A DNA stretch of 64,000 nt from DASQYE01 sp035940775 (GTDB lineage: Bacteria; Acidobacteriota; Blastocatellia; Pyrinomonadales; Pyrinomonadaceae), in assembly GCA_035940775.1 (NCBI GenBank), contig DASZEN010000003.1, positions 310,001 through 374,000 of the forward strand, in the 5' to 3' direction. Below, piece after piece: positions 16,946-25,135 of this stretch (position 1 is the first letter of the stretch; each line of letters starts with the position of its first letter). The notes beneath the pieces were generated by a model. That model was given only the letters and a program-made list of their open reading frames with translations, was not told the DNA's origin and did no database searches. The position numbers and the translations under genes were made by a program.

Positions 16946-18406
16946 ATGAGTACTGTGATTGAGAATCGGCTCTGGAGCGACATTCTTCATGCCGTCGAAA
17001 AGCGGCTCAACCGCCAGAGTTTCGAGACGTGGTTTCGCCCCATACAATTTGAGGGCTGTGATGATTCGGAGCAGATTCTTCACCTGCGCGCGCCCAATCA
17101 GGTGGTTAAGGATTGGGTCAGCTCCAATTATTCAGAGGTCCTGGACGAATCGCTCGAAGAGTTGAACCTGGCCGAGTATCACGTCGATTGGATGGTTGAA
17201 GACGAAGAAGCCCGCCGGTCGGAAACCCTGGAGGAAGGCCGTGATGTCGGCACTTATAGTCTTGGCGAAACGACCACGACCAACGGCAAGAATAAAAGCT
17301 CCAGTCTGTTTACGCTCCTTGAGGCGGCACAATCCGACGGACTGACTCCGGCGGCGACGACCTTCGTCGACATTGAACCGATAGAGCTATCGCTCAATCC
17401 GAAATATACTTTTCAGACATTCGTGGTCGGCTCCTGCAACCAGTTTGCACACGCGGCCTCGCTGGCGGTCGCCGAAGCGCCCGGCAAAACCTACAATCCG
17501 CTCTATATTTACGGTGGTGTGGGGCTTGGCAAGACGCACCTGATGCATGCGGCCGGGCACGCCATCAAGGAGCGTAATCGCCACTTGCGTCTCTCTTACA
17601 TCTCGGCCGAAAAGTTCATGAACGAGCTGATTAACGCGATTCGCTACGATAAGGCGCAAACATTTCGCGAGAAATATCGTTCGATAGATGTTCTCTTGAT
17701 GGACGATATACAGTTCATGGCCGGAAAGGAGCGCACGCAGGAGGAGTTCTTCCACACCTTCAACGCGCTCTATGACGGGCAGAAGCAGATAGTGATTACG
17801 TCCGACTGCCCGCCGCGAGAAATCCCCACGCTTGAGGAAAGACTGCATTCGCGTTTCGAGTGGGGTTTGATCGCGGACATGGAGCCGCCCGATCTGGAGA
17901 CCAAGGTGGCGATCCTGAAACGCAAGGCCGATCTGGACGGCGTGCAACTGCCGGACGACGTGGCCTTCTTTATCGCGAGCAAGGTGAAAAGCAATATACG
18001 TGAGTTGGAAGGCTCGCTCGTGCGGCTGGTTGCGATCTCTTCCTTGCGCGGGCTGCCGATCTCGAAGATGCTCGCGCAGGATGCCATTCGCAACATCGCC
18101 GAGGACGATCAGCCCGCCGGAATCACCATCGATCAGATTCAGCAAGCGGTCGCGGCGCACTATCGGCTGCGCGTTGACGAGCTAACGTCCAAGAGCAATA
18201 CGCGACAGATCGCCGTGCCGCGACAGGTAGCCATGTACCTCTGCAAGCGGCTCACGAAACACAGCTTCCCGGAGATCGGAAGAGGCTTCGGCGGCAAGCA
18301 TCACACGACCGTTATTCACTCGGTTGAGAAGATCGAAGCGCTCGTTTTGAAGGATCAAAATTTCCACAGGGTAGTGAGCGACCTTATGGATAATCTTTGC
18401 AAGTAG
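16946..18406 (+). CDS. dnaA: Chromosomal replication initiator DnaA
   Basis: A 486-residue initiator. Domain I (about 1-85) starts LWSDILHAVEKRLNRQSFETWF. A variable linker follows, then the AAA+ domain III with Walker A GGVGLGKTHLMHA (about 190), Walker B VLLMDDIQF (about 252) and the sensor/arginine-finger region. Domain IV holds the DNA-binding signature IGRGFGGKHHTTVIHS (about 447-462). DnaA boxes flank the gene on both sides, and one further ATTTCCACA lies within its last codons (18360-18368). The ATG at 16946 matches the usual N-terminus. Confidence 0.98.
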   Translation: MSTVIENRLWSDILHAVEKRLNRQSFETWFRPIQFEGCDDSEQILHLRAPNQVVKDWVSSNYSEVLDESLEELNLAEYHVDWMVEDEEARRSETLEEGRDVGTYSLGETTTTNGKNKSSSLFTLLEAAQSDGLTPAATTFVDIEPIELSLNPKYTFQTFVVGSCNQFAHAASLAVAEAPGKTYNPLYIYGGVGLGKTHLMHAAGHAIKERNRHLRLSYISAEKFMNELINAIRYDKAQTFREKYRSIDVLLMDDIQFMAGKERTQEEFFHTFNALYDGQKQIVITSDCPPREIPTLEERLHSRFEWGLIADMEPPDLETKVAILKRKADLDGVQLPDDVAFFIASKVKSNIRELEGSLVRLVAISSLRGLPISKMLAQDAIRNIAEDDQPAGITIDQIQQAVAAHYRLRVDELTSKSNTRQIAVPRQVAMYLCKRLTKHSFPEIGRGFGGKHHTTVIHSVEKIEALVLKDQNFHRVVSDLMDNLCK

Positions 18407-18486
18407 TTAGCTCAGTTTCGGGGTCAAGAGTTTTCCACAGTACGGTTTTCGGTTAAGCTCTTTACACGCTGGTATTTAACTTCGAG

Positions 18487-18540
18487 TTTTCCACATTTCC
18501 ACAGGCATCGCAACAATTGCCCCTGTGGAAATGTGGAAAA
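18487..18540. repeat. Inverted 19-bp double DnaA-box repeat
   Basis: TTTTCCACATTTCCACAGG (18487-18505) and its exact reverse complement (18522-18540) enclose a 16-base spacer. A third identical direct copy is at 18643-18661, next to the unwinding region. Each copy carries two overlapping DnaA boxes sharing one base. Confidence 0.9.
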
Positions 18541-18642
18541 CTTTAAAAATGGAAAACTTTTCCACAGACGCGCGTTGTTTTCCACAGCGATTTCCACAAC
18601 CCCTGTGGAAAACAATTCCTTTGCTCTCAACAATAAAGTGAC

Positions 18643-18720
18643 TTTTCCACATTTCCACAGGCCCTACTACTACTACTATATATATATACATAGTATTTAA
18701 ATAGTATAAGTAGTAAAAGG
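18643..18720 (+). other. Probable origin unwinding element with DnaA-trio repeat
   Basis: Order along the plus strand: two DnaA boxes (18643-18659), a GGCCC cluster (18660-18664), four TAC triplets then TAT (18665-18679), alternating TA (to 18688), and an AT-rich run to about 18716. Two boxes, a GC spacer and repeated triplets (3'-GAT-5' on one strand) are the pattern described for the bacterial basal origin unwinding system in Bacillus subtilis. The function here is inferred from that match. Confidence 0.75.
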
Positions 18721-18790
18721 CACTTGTGCAGTAATCTATAAATTTCCAGACTCGGATCAGCTCTAATTTTAAGTTCAGAGGAGTTACTAA

Positions 18791-19900
18791 ATGGAGTTCA
18801 GCATCAGCAAGAACGCTCTGCAAAAGGAGCTTGGTTTCGTTCAAGGCATAGTCGAGAAGAAGAACACCATTCCCGTTCTCTCCAACATCCTCATCGAGTC
18901 GGTTGGTGAAAACACGATTCGCCTTATCGGCACAGACCTGGATGTGACTATCCGCTGCGAGACGGAAGCGGAAATCGGTAAGCCCGGCTCTATGTGCGTC
19001 CAGGCGCGCAAGCTCTTCGACATCTCGCGGCTGCTGCCGGATGCGACCGTCCGCTTTCGCAAAGAAGAGAACGACTGGGTGACGGTCGAGTGTGAGAATT
19101 TCCGCTCGAAGATCGCTGGCGTGTCGCGCGAGGCTTTCCCGGAAGTGCCCAGTTTCAAATCAGCGCCGATGAAATTGGACGCGGAGGTTTTCAAATCCTT
19201 CATAGATCGCACCATCTTCGCCATCACGCAGGAGGAGTCGCGCTATACGCTTTCGGGCGCGAAATTCATTCTGGATAAATCGGGCGCTAAGATGGTTACA
19301 ACCGACGGACACCGCCTCGCCTATGTCGCACGTCAGGATTTGGGAAAAAACGTCTCTAAGGAGGCAATAGACGCGCTTATACCCCGTAAGACGCTGGCGG
19401 AGCTGACCAAGCTGACGGCCTCCTACGAGGGAGAGATAAGTTTGGGAGCCGACGAGAACCATATCTACTTCGAGGTCGGCCCGCGTCTTCTGATCTCAAG
19501 AATGCTCACAGGCCAGTTCCCGAACTACGAGATGGTGATGCCGAAGAGCAATGACAAGTCCATAGTCTTCGACAACGTCTCGCTCAACCAGGCGATCCGC
19601 CGCGTCGCCTTGATGGCCGACGACCGCTCGCATGCGATCCGTTTTCATCTCGCGCCGAACCAGCTTCAGATCAGCTCGCAGAACGCCGAAGAGGGCGAAG
19701 CGCGCGAAACCGTCGCCACAGACTATGCGGGCGACGTGGTCGAGATAGGCTTCAACGCCCAATATCTACAGGATTTCCTAAACGTCGTCGGCGAGGGCCA
19801 GGTCGCCTTCGAGTTCAAGGACGGCAACTCCCAGGCGCAACTGCGTCCGACGACGACCGACTACGAATACAAGTACGTCGTCATGCCGATGCGTATTTGA
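18791..19900 (+). CDS. dnaN: DNA polymerase III beta subunit (sliding clamp)
   Basis: A 369-residue sliding clamp made of three repeated clamp domains. The N-terminus MEFSISKNALQKELGFVQG and the DGHRLAYVAR segment (about residue 172) are typical, as is the C-terminal motif YEYKYVVMPMRI, which ends with the canonical hydrophobic MPMR(I/L). A clear AGAGGAG precedes the ATG. It follows oriC directly and is followed by a strong hairpin rather than by recF. Confidence 0.98.
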   Translation: MEFSISKNALQKELGFVQGIVEKKNTIPVLSNILIESVGENTIRLIGTDLDVTIRCETEAEIGKPGSMCVQARKLFDISRLLPDATVRFRKEENDWVTVECENFRSKIAGVSREAFPEVPSFKSAPMKLDAEVFKSFIDRTIFAITQEESRYTLSGAKFILDKSGAKMVTTDGHRLAYVARQDLGKNVSKEAIDALIPRKTLAELTKLTASYEGEISLGADENHIYFEVGPRLLISRMLTGQFPNYEMVMPKSNDKSIVFDNVSLNQAIRRVALMADDRSHAIRFHLAPNQLQISSQNAEEGEARETVATDYAGDVVEIGFNAQYLQDFLNVVGEGQVAFEFKDGNSQAQLRPTTTDYEYKYVVMPMRI

Positions 19901-20404
19901 TGTAAAAGCGAGCCGTCAGTTTTTCTCCTGATGCGGTGGAATAAATATCCGTGCGATGGAATAAAAAGCCGGGCGGAAAGCAGAGATAACCGGGGATTAT
20001 AAGAGTCGGCCGAGTTAATCCCGATCAAATAAAAATTTATGGCGGACTTGCGAGGGCGTCTATTGGTGTTGAAACCAATAGACGCCCTCAGTTCTTAAAG
20101 CTGGAATGGCGTGATTATGGCAGAAGGAGCAGATTTACCGGATCGGGAACAGTTGCTCGAACTCTTTCGGAATTATAGTTAGATTTCTGTTGAATGGTTT
20201 AGCTAAATGTTCCGGCTCAGACTTCACAAATCGAGAGCGGCAAGCGTCTTCTTAAAAACAGGCTCATGTTGAATGCTCTGAGCCTCGCGCCGGAAATGGA
20301 AGTTGATGCTTTAGCTGGATGAACCGCCATCAGGCGCTGGCTGCCTTGAATGTGGGGCAAACCATTCAGTTCACACATTTCACTTTAAGAATGGAGAAAG
20401 ACAA
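19901..20404. other. 504-base gap between dnaN and the unknown small gene
   Basis: Apart from the hairpin at 20052-20089 I see no gene. Very short open frames (for example an ATG at 20117 reading 21 codons, and another near 20269) have no recognisable product and may be remnants of a decayed gene. The base composition is visibly less GC-rich than that of the flanking genes. Confidence 0.4.
20052..20089 (+). terminator. Perfect hairpin downstream of dnaN
   Basis: A perfect 16-bp inverted repeat (20052-20067 with 20074-20089) with a six-base loop GTTGAA, about 150 bases after the dnaN stop. There is no strong U-run. It probably ends the dnaN transcript. Confidence 0.6.
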
Positions 20405-20671
20405 ATGCCAAATGTAACAGTCAAAATTGTCGGGGGTAAGGATAAAGAGAACCTGTCAGCCGTTACGGTTGGGGACAAACGCTGGGGAGAAAATGGAGCT
20501 TCGTGGGGAAGCAGCCAGAGTGTCCCGGCTGGCAAGGAAACATCAATCGGGGCCTACTACTCGGGAAAACGCTCCGCCGTCGCAACATTCGATCTTGGGA
20601 ATAACGATGTCATTATTGAGATCACCGCTGATGGCCCAGGTGAAACCGGCGCCAATATCGTCGATGTATAA
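20405..20671 (+). CDS. Small protein of unknown function, probably beta-rich
   Basis: An 88-residue protein that I do not recognise. It starts MPNVTVKIVGG and has alternating hydrophobic and polar residues, many Gly, Ser and Thr (SWGSSQSVPAGKETS) and two Trp, suggesting a small beta-sandwich. It has no signal peptide, Cys or membrane segment. GGAGAAAG lies seven to nine bases before the ATG, supporting real translation. It sits in an insertion between dnaN and recF, closed by hairpins on both sides, so it is probably transcribed alone. Confidence 0.6.
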   Translation: MPNVTVKIVGGKDKENLSAVTVGDKRWGENGASWGSSQSVPAGKETSIGAYYSGKRSAVATFDLGNNDVIIEITADGPGETGANIVDV

Positions 20672-20905
20672 GGCTTTCAAAGACCATTTTGCATCGGCCC
20701 ATTAAGGGAAAGGACATGAACAGAGCTTTCCCGTCAACAGACCTCAAAAGGGTCTTTGGAAATAAAGAGATTCGTCCGCTGTTAGCCTGTGCCGACTTCT
20801 CGCACGGATGATTCAGTCTCAATCAATCACACAAGCTTGTTCTTAGCACCGACGGCTTGCGAAACGTCTAACACGGGCATTTATTCTACGAGATCATCTT
20901 AGGGG

Positions 20906-20942
20906 AAAGCGTCTTCGTGACGATTCGTCACGAAGACGCTTT
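20906..20942 (+). terminator. Strong hairpin terminator before recF
   Basis: An 18-bp perfect inverted repeat (20906-20923 with 20925-20942) followed by TTTCTTATTT on the plus strand. It ends the transcript of the small unknown gene. The rest of 20672-21015 has no convincing gene. Confidence 0.75.
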
Positions 20943-21000
20943 TCTTATTTCGAGAGGTGTAGTCATCGCTCTTAAAAGGGCGGCATAAAAGTTCTCAGTA

Positions 21001-21009
21001 TGCTAAAAT
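21001..21009 (+). promoter_or_regulatory. Candidate extended -10 promoter of recF
   Basis: TGCTAAAAT is an extended -10 element (TGnTAAAAT) without a recognisable -35. It ends six bases before the recF ATG (21016), so a start at the normal distance would fall on or next to the A of the ATG. No Shine-Dalgarno is present. Confidence 0.4.
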
Positions 21010-21015
21010 CCTTCC

Positions 21016-22167
21016 ATGCTGCTCGAATCTCTTGAGGCTCATAATTTCAGGAATCTGAGCGGCAAAGTCTCCTGGGGCCCGGGGCTCAATATCATCTACG
21101 GCGACAACGGTCAGGGCAAGACCAACTGGCTCGAAGCCATCTACGTACTCGCCACTACAAAATCCTTTCGCACGCAGCGCCCGCATGAAGCCATCCGTTT
21201 CGGAGAGGATTTGGCCGTCGTGCGTGGGCGTGTCGGGCGTACGCGCGAGGTTCATCGCGATCTACAGGTCACAATCCAGGGCAAGACGAAATCTATCTCT
21301 GTGAACGGTAAACGAGAGGCCGTCACTCGTTATCTGGGGCAACTTCACGCCGTAGCCTTTACCGCCGACGAACTGGAGATCGTGCGCGGCATGCCCGATG
21401 CGCGCCGAAAGTTCCTGGATCGCGGCGTGGTCTCGCTGCATCCCGCCTACGTTCAAACTCTGGCCGATTACAATCGCGTCATCAAGCAGAAAAACAGGCT
21501 CCTTCAAGATGCCTCGGAATCGGAGATGAGCGTCGAGCAGATGGCGGAAATCATTGCGCCCTGGAACGAGCAGCTTATCAGTCTGAGCGCAGAGATTCAT
21601 CGCGCCCGCACGGACTATGTCGAGCGGCTAAATCGAGTGCTTGAGCGGCGTCTCTTCGGGCGCGAAAATATCACGATTCGTTATGTTTCGTCGCTCGAAG
21701 GCAAGGGCGATTTGAGCATTTACGAAGCGCTGATTGCGGCGCGCCTGAGCCTGCGTTTGACGGCCGAAATCAGTGCCGGATACTCGCTCATAGGCCCCCA
21801 TCGCGACGACCTTGAGATATTGTTTGACGGGCACGATATACGCGCTTTCGGAAGCTCGGGTCAACAGCGTAGCGCGTTGATAATACTTGACTTAGCGGCG
21901 ATTTCGGTGTATTATTCGTGGCACAATGAGTATCCACTTTTCCTCATCGATGACGTGGACGCTGAGCTTGATCGAAAGCGCATAAGCTACTTGCTGGAAT
22001 ACCTTGAGGGGCGCACTCAAACGTTCGTCACGACCTCCAAAGAGAGCCTCGTCGAGCAGTTTGTTGCGCGCGCCAACGTGTACAGGATCAGCGAGGGCGC
22101 GGTCATGGGAAAGGGATACGAAACAGAGCTGATCTCGACAAGCGCAAACGCCGCCGAGAGCATCTAA
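21016..22167 (+). CDS. recF: DNA replication/repair protein RecF
   Basis: A 383-residue SMC-like ATPase that loads RecA at gaps with RecO and RecR. The N-terminus LLESLEAHNFRNLSGKVSWG is followed by Walker A GDNGQGKTNWLEA (about 31-43). The ABC signature region is FGSSGQQRSALIILDLAA, Walker B is YPLFLIDDVDAELD, and TFVTTSKE ends the core. It lies between the unknown small gene and gyrB. There is no ribosome-binding site before the ATG. Confidence 0.97.
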   Translation: MLLESLEAHNFRNLSGKVSWGPGLNIIYGDNGQGKTNWLEAIYVLATTKSFRTQRPHEAIRFGEDLAVVRGRVGRTREVHRDLQVTIQGKTKSISVNGKREAVTRYLGQLHAVAFTADELEIVRGMPDARRKFLDRGVVSLHPAYVQTLADYNRVIKQKNRLLQDASESEMSVEQMAEIIAPWNEQLISLSAEIHRARTDYVERLNRVLERRLFGRENITIRYVSSLEGKGDLSIYEALIAARLSLRLTAEISAGYSLIGPHRDDLEILFDGHDIRAFGSSGQQRSALIILDLAAISVYYSWHNEYPLFLIDDVDAELDRKRISYLLEYLEGRTQTFVTTSKESLVEQFVARANVYRISEGAVMGKGYETELISTSANAAESI

Positions 22168-22228
22168 GGTTCGAGGCGGAAGAGCTTAAAAAGCGCCCGT
22201 TCCGGTACAGGGTAGAAGAACAAATTTT

Positions 22229-24703
22229 ATGAGCAAAGTTTACGAAGAGGAGAGTAGTTTGGTCACAGCAACATCAACATTATCGAAGAAGAAAAATATG
22301 GCCTACGATTCGAGTTCGATCACCGTCCTCGAAGGGCGCGACGCGGTTCGCAAACGCCCTGCGATGTACATCGGTTCGACCGGCGATCTGGGCCTGCATC
22401 ACCTCGTTTATGAAGTCGTAGATAATTCAATTGACGAAGCCCTCGCTGGCTACTGCGATACTGTCGAAGTCGCAATCCATCTGGACAATTCGATCACGGT
22501 CGTCGATAACGGTCGCGGCATTCCCGTCGACTACCATAAGCAGGAAAAGAAGAGCGCCGCCGAAGTCGTCATGACGAAGCTTCACGCGGGCGGTAAATTT
22601 GATTCAAATGCTTACAAGGTTTCGGGCGGCCTGCACGGGGTTGGCGTCTCCTGCGTCAACTTCCTGTCGGAAACGCTCCGCCTTGAAATCTGGCGCGACG
22701 GCAAGACCTACGAGCAGGAATACGAGCGCGGCATCCCCGTCACGAAACTCGAACAGACGGGAAAGACGCGTAAGCGCGGAACCAAGATCACTTTCAAGCC
22801 GGACACTGAGATTTTCGATACCTCTGTCTTCAGCTTCGACAAGCTGTCGGAGAGGTTGCGCGAAAAGGCTTTTCTCAACAAGGGCATCCGCATCACCATC
22901 AAGGACGAGCGTGAGGAGACGGAGCGCGCGCACGAGTTCTACTACAAGGGCGGAATCGCAGAGTTCGTCAAGCACCTGAACAAGAACAAGAATACTCTGC
23001 ACGATAAGCCCATCTATTTCGAGCGCAACAATGATGCGCTCTCCATCGAAGTGGCGATCCAGTATAACGACGCCTACGATGAGAAGGTCTATTCGTTCGC
23101 CAACAATATCAATACGGTCGACGGGGGGACGCACCTTTCAGGTTTTCGTTCGGCATTCACGCGCACCATCAATGCCTACGCGCAGAGTTCCGGCCTCGCC
23201 AAGAACTTCAAAAGCTCGCTTTCGGGCGATGATGTTCGCGAGGGCCTTGTCGCCGTCATCTCCGTCAAACTGCCGCAGCCGCAGTTCGAGGGTCAGACCA
23301 AAGGCAAGCTCAATTCCGACGTTAAGGGTGCTGTCGAATCGTTCCTCAACGAACGCCTGACGGAATACTTCGAGCAGAACCCGACGGTCGCCCGAAAGAT
23401 CGTCGGAAAGGCCGTCGATGCGGCACGCGCGCGCGAGGCCGCTCGCAAGGCGCGCGAGATCGTACGCAAGGGCGCAATCGGATCAACCATGCTTCCGGGC
23501 AAGCTCGCAGATTGCCAGGAACGTGACCCCGCCCTGTGCGAGATTTACATTGTAGAAGGGGATTCTGCTGGCGGTTCAGCCAAACAGGGCCGTGATCGAA
23601 AGAATCAGGCGATCCTCCCGTTAAAAGGTAAAATCTTGAACGTCGAAAAGGCCCGCTTCGACAAAATGCTCGGCCACGGCGAGATCAAAACGCTGATAAC
23701 GGCGCTCGGCACGGGCATCGGTAAGGATGATTTCGATATTAACAAGCTGCGCTATCACAAGATCATCCTGATGACGGACGCCGATGTGGACGGCTCGCAC
23801 ATACGTACGCTGCTTCTCACGTTCTTCTATCGCCAGATGTGGGACTTGGTCGAGAGAGGCCATGTTTATATAGCCCAGCCTCCGCTGTTCAAAGTAAAAC
23901 GCGGCAAGCGCGAGGAATACATCAAGGACGAAAGATCCATGGTGCGCTACATGATGAGGCAGGCGACGGGCGACATAAAGGTGAAATCAGCGACGACCGG
24001 CACTGTCATAGAGGGCCGCGACCTGGCTCGCGCCCTGGAGCAGATGGTTGAATTTAAGCGCTATAGCGAGAAGGCGGCGCGACGTTTAGGCGGCGACAGT
24101 CGCCTGCTCGGCACTCTGCTTGAGGCTTTCGGCGGGCGCGACGGCGTGCTGCGCGAGGACGGAGTCACGCTTCGCGGCGCGTATCAGGACGGCGACCTGA
24201 TGGCCCGCGTGGAGGGTTTTCTGGACGAGGCGGGCTACCGTACGGAACTCACCACGGACGACGAGCACGGGCTGTGGGAGATTGAGACCACGGCGGATTC
24301 CGGCGCCAGCGTCTGCATCGACTGGAATCTCGCGAGCTATGTGGAATTTCAGAAAGCCGTCGAGCTTTACATGCAGCTCGAAGACCGCCTCGCGGCCCCG
24401 TTTATTGCCGGTGAGAACGGGTCAAGCGATCAGATTCCGACGCGCGAAGCGCTCCTTGATCGTGTGCTCGCCGTCGCCAAGAAAGACCTGACCATTCAGC
24501 GCTACAAGGGGCTCGGAGAGATGAACCCGGAACAGTTGTGGGAGACCACCATGAATCCGGATAAGCGCACGCTCTTGCAGGTGAAGATAGATGATGCGGT
24601 GGAGACCGACCAGATTTTCACAGTACTGATGGGCGACGCCGTCGAGCCGCGCCGTCGTTTTATCGAAGACAATGCGTTGGACGTGAAGAATCTGGATGTC
24701 TAA
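22229..24703 (+). CDS. gyrB: DNA gyrase subunit B
   Basis: An 824-residue type II topoisomerase subunit. The GHKL ATPase region has YEVVDNSIDEALAGYCD, VVDNGRGIPVD and GGLHGVGVSCVN. The TOPRIM domain has YIVEGDSAGGSAKQGRD and MTDADVDGSHIRTLLLTF. After TOPRIM an extra region (about residues 600-730) precedes the tail IQRYKGLGEMNPEQLWETTM, as in the long Gram-negative type GyrB. The frame opens at 22229, but a second ATG at 22301 (MAYDSSSITVLEGRDAVRKR), preceded by GAAGAAG, is an equally plausible start. A strong terminator follows. Confidence 0.97.
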   Translation: MSKVYEEESSLVTATSTLSKKKNMAYDSSSITVLEGRDAVRKRPAMYIGSTGDLGLHHLVYEVVDNSIDEALAGYCDTVEVAIHLDNSITVVDNGRGIPVDYHKQEKKSAAEVVMTKLHAGGKFDSNAYKVSGGLHGVGVSCVNFLSETLRLEIWRDGKTYEQEYERGIPVTKLEQTGKTRKRGTKITFKPDTEIFDTSVFSFDKLSERLREKAFLNKGIRITIKDEREETERAHEFYYKGGIAEFVKHLNKNKNTLHDKPIYFERNNDALSIEVAIQYNDAYDEKVYSFANNINTVDGGTHLSGFRSAFTRTINAYAQSSGLAKNFKSSLSGDDVREGLVAVISVKLPQPQFEGQTKGKLNSDVKGAVESFLNERLTEYFEQNPTVARKIVGKAVDAARAREAARKAREIVRKGAIGSTMLPGKLADCQERDPALCEIYIVEGDSAGGSAKQGRDRKNQAILPLKGKILNVEKARFDKMLGHGEIKTLITALGTGIGKDDFDINKLRYHKIILMTDADVDGSHIRTLLLTFFYRQMWDLVERGHVYIAQPPLFKVKRGKREEYIKDERSMVRYMMRQATGDIKVKSATTGTVIEGRDLARALEQMVEFKRYSEKAARRLGGDSRLLGTLLEAFGGRDGVLREDGVTLRGAYQDGDLMARVEGFLDEAGYRTELTTDDEHGLWEIETTADSGASVCIDWNLASYVEFQKAVELYMQLEDRLAAPFIAGENGSSDQIPTREALLDRVLAVAKKDLTIQRYKGLGEMNPEQLWETTMNPDKRTLLQVKIDDAVETDQIFTVLMGDAVEPRRRFIEDNALDVKNLDV

Positions 24704-24805
24704 TTTCCAGTGGGAAGGAAGCGGGGAGCCGTCAAGCGGCGAGACTATTTGACACACGGCGCTTCCTTGTTTAAAATGTAATTCCTTTTCCTCCTGTGGA
24801 TATTA

Positions 24806-24843
24806 CCGCTGCATACATCTCGCGTATGCAGCGGAATTTTTTT
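24806..24843 (+). terminator. Intrinsic terminator of gyrB
   Basis: An 11-bp perfect stem CCGCTGCATAC/GTATGCAGCGG with a seven-base loop, followed by AATTTTTTT: a textbook Rho-independent terminator about 100 bases after the gyrB stop. Confidence 0.9.
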
Positions 24844-24875
24844 GCGCTCCGGTTAATCCTCAGACCGTTTTCGAT

Positions 24876-25109
24876 CTACTTTTTCTCATCCGGCGGACGC
24901 GTGGCCGTATATTCATCCAGATCAATTCGATCCGACTGGATGACATTATGCTGGTTGTACATGCCGCCGGGCGCGAATTGACCCGATTCGCCGTAGTCCT
25001 GCACGCGATCATCTTTTAATACTTCCTCCGTAGCATTCCTGGCTGTTCCGGGTGTCAAATCAGGCTCGGTCGCGCTCTCGTCCGAAGTGGCTTTGGTGTT
25101 TTCTGTCAT
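24876..25109 (-). CDS. Small acidic protein of unknown function
   Basis: A 77-residue protein that I do not recognise. It is rich in Asp, Glu, Thr and Ser with few hydrophobic residues (MTENTKATSDESATEPDL…), so probably disordered; the middle (GQFAPGGMYNQHNVIQSDRIDLDEY) is the most structured-looking part. A strong AAGGAG eight bases before the ATG supports it as a real gene. It lies 26 bases downstream of the MEMO-AMMECR1 gene on the same strand, so probably in one transcript with it. Confidence 0.65.
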   Translation of the reverse strand: MTENTKATSDESATEPDLTPGTARNATEEVLKDDRVQDYGESGQFAPGGMYNQHNVIQSDRIDLDEYTATRPPDEKK

Positions 25110-25135
25110 TAGTCTGCTCCTTTTTGCTCTGATGT

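Larger units (their letters stand above)
18431..18720. other. Replication origin oriC (dnaA-dnaN intergenic region)
   Basis: Between dnaA and dnaN I count eleven TTTTCCACA or ATTTCCACA boxes. Plus strand: 18431, 18487, 18495, 18558, 18578, 18590, 18643, 18651. Minus strand: 18524, 18532, 18604. Each is nine bases long. The dense cluster ends against a GC cluster, TAC/TAT trinucleotides and an AT-rich stretch at 18665-18720. The flanking genes (rpmH-rnpA side, dnaA, dnaN, recF, gyrB, parAB) and the change in gene orientation all support this as the chromosomal origin. Confidence 0.92.

Noticed and set aside
20716..20811. A 31-codon ORF with a plausible ribosome-binding site (GGGAAAGGAC before ATG).
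   Set aside because: Too short, no recognisable sequence and no conservation evidence; it may be debris of the dnaN-recF insertion.
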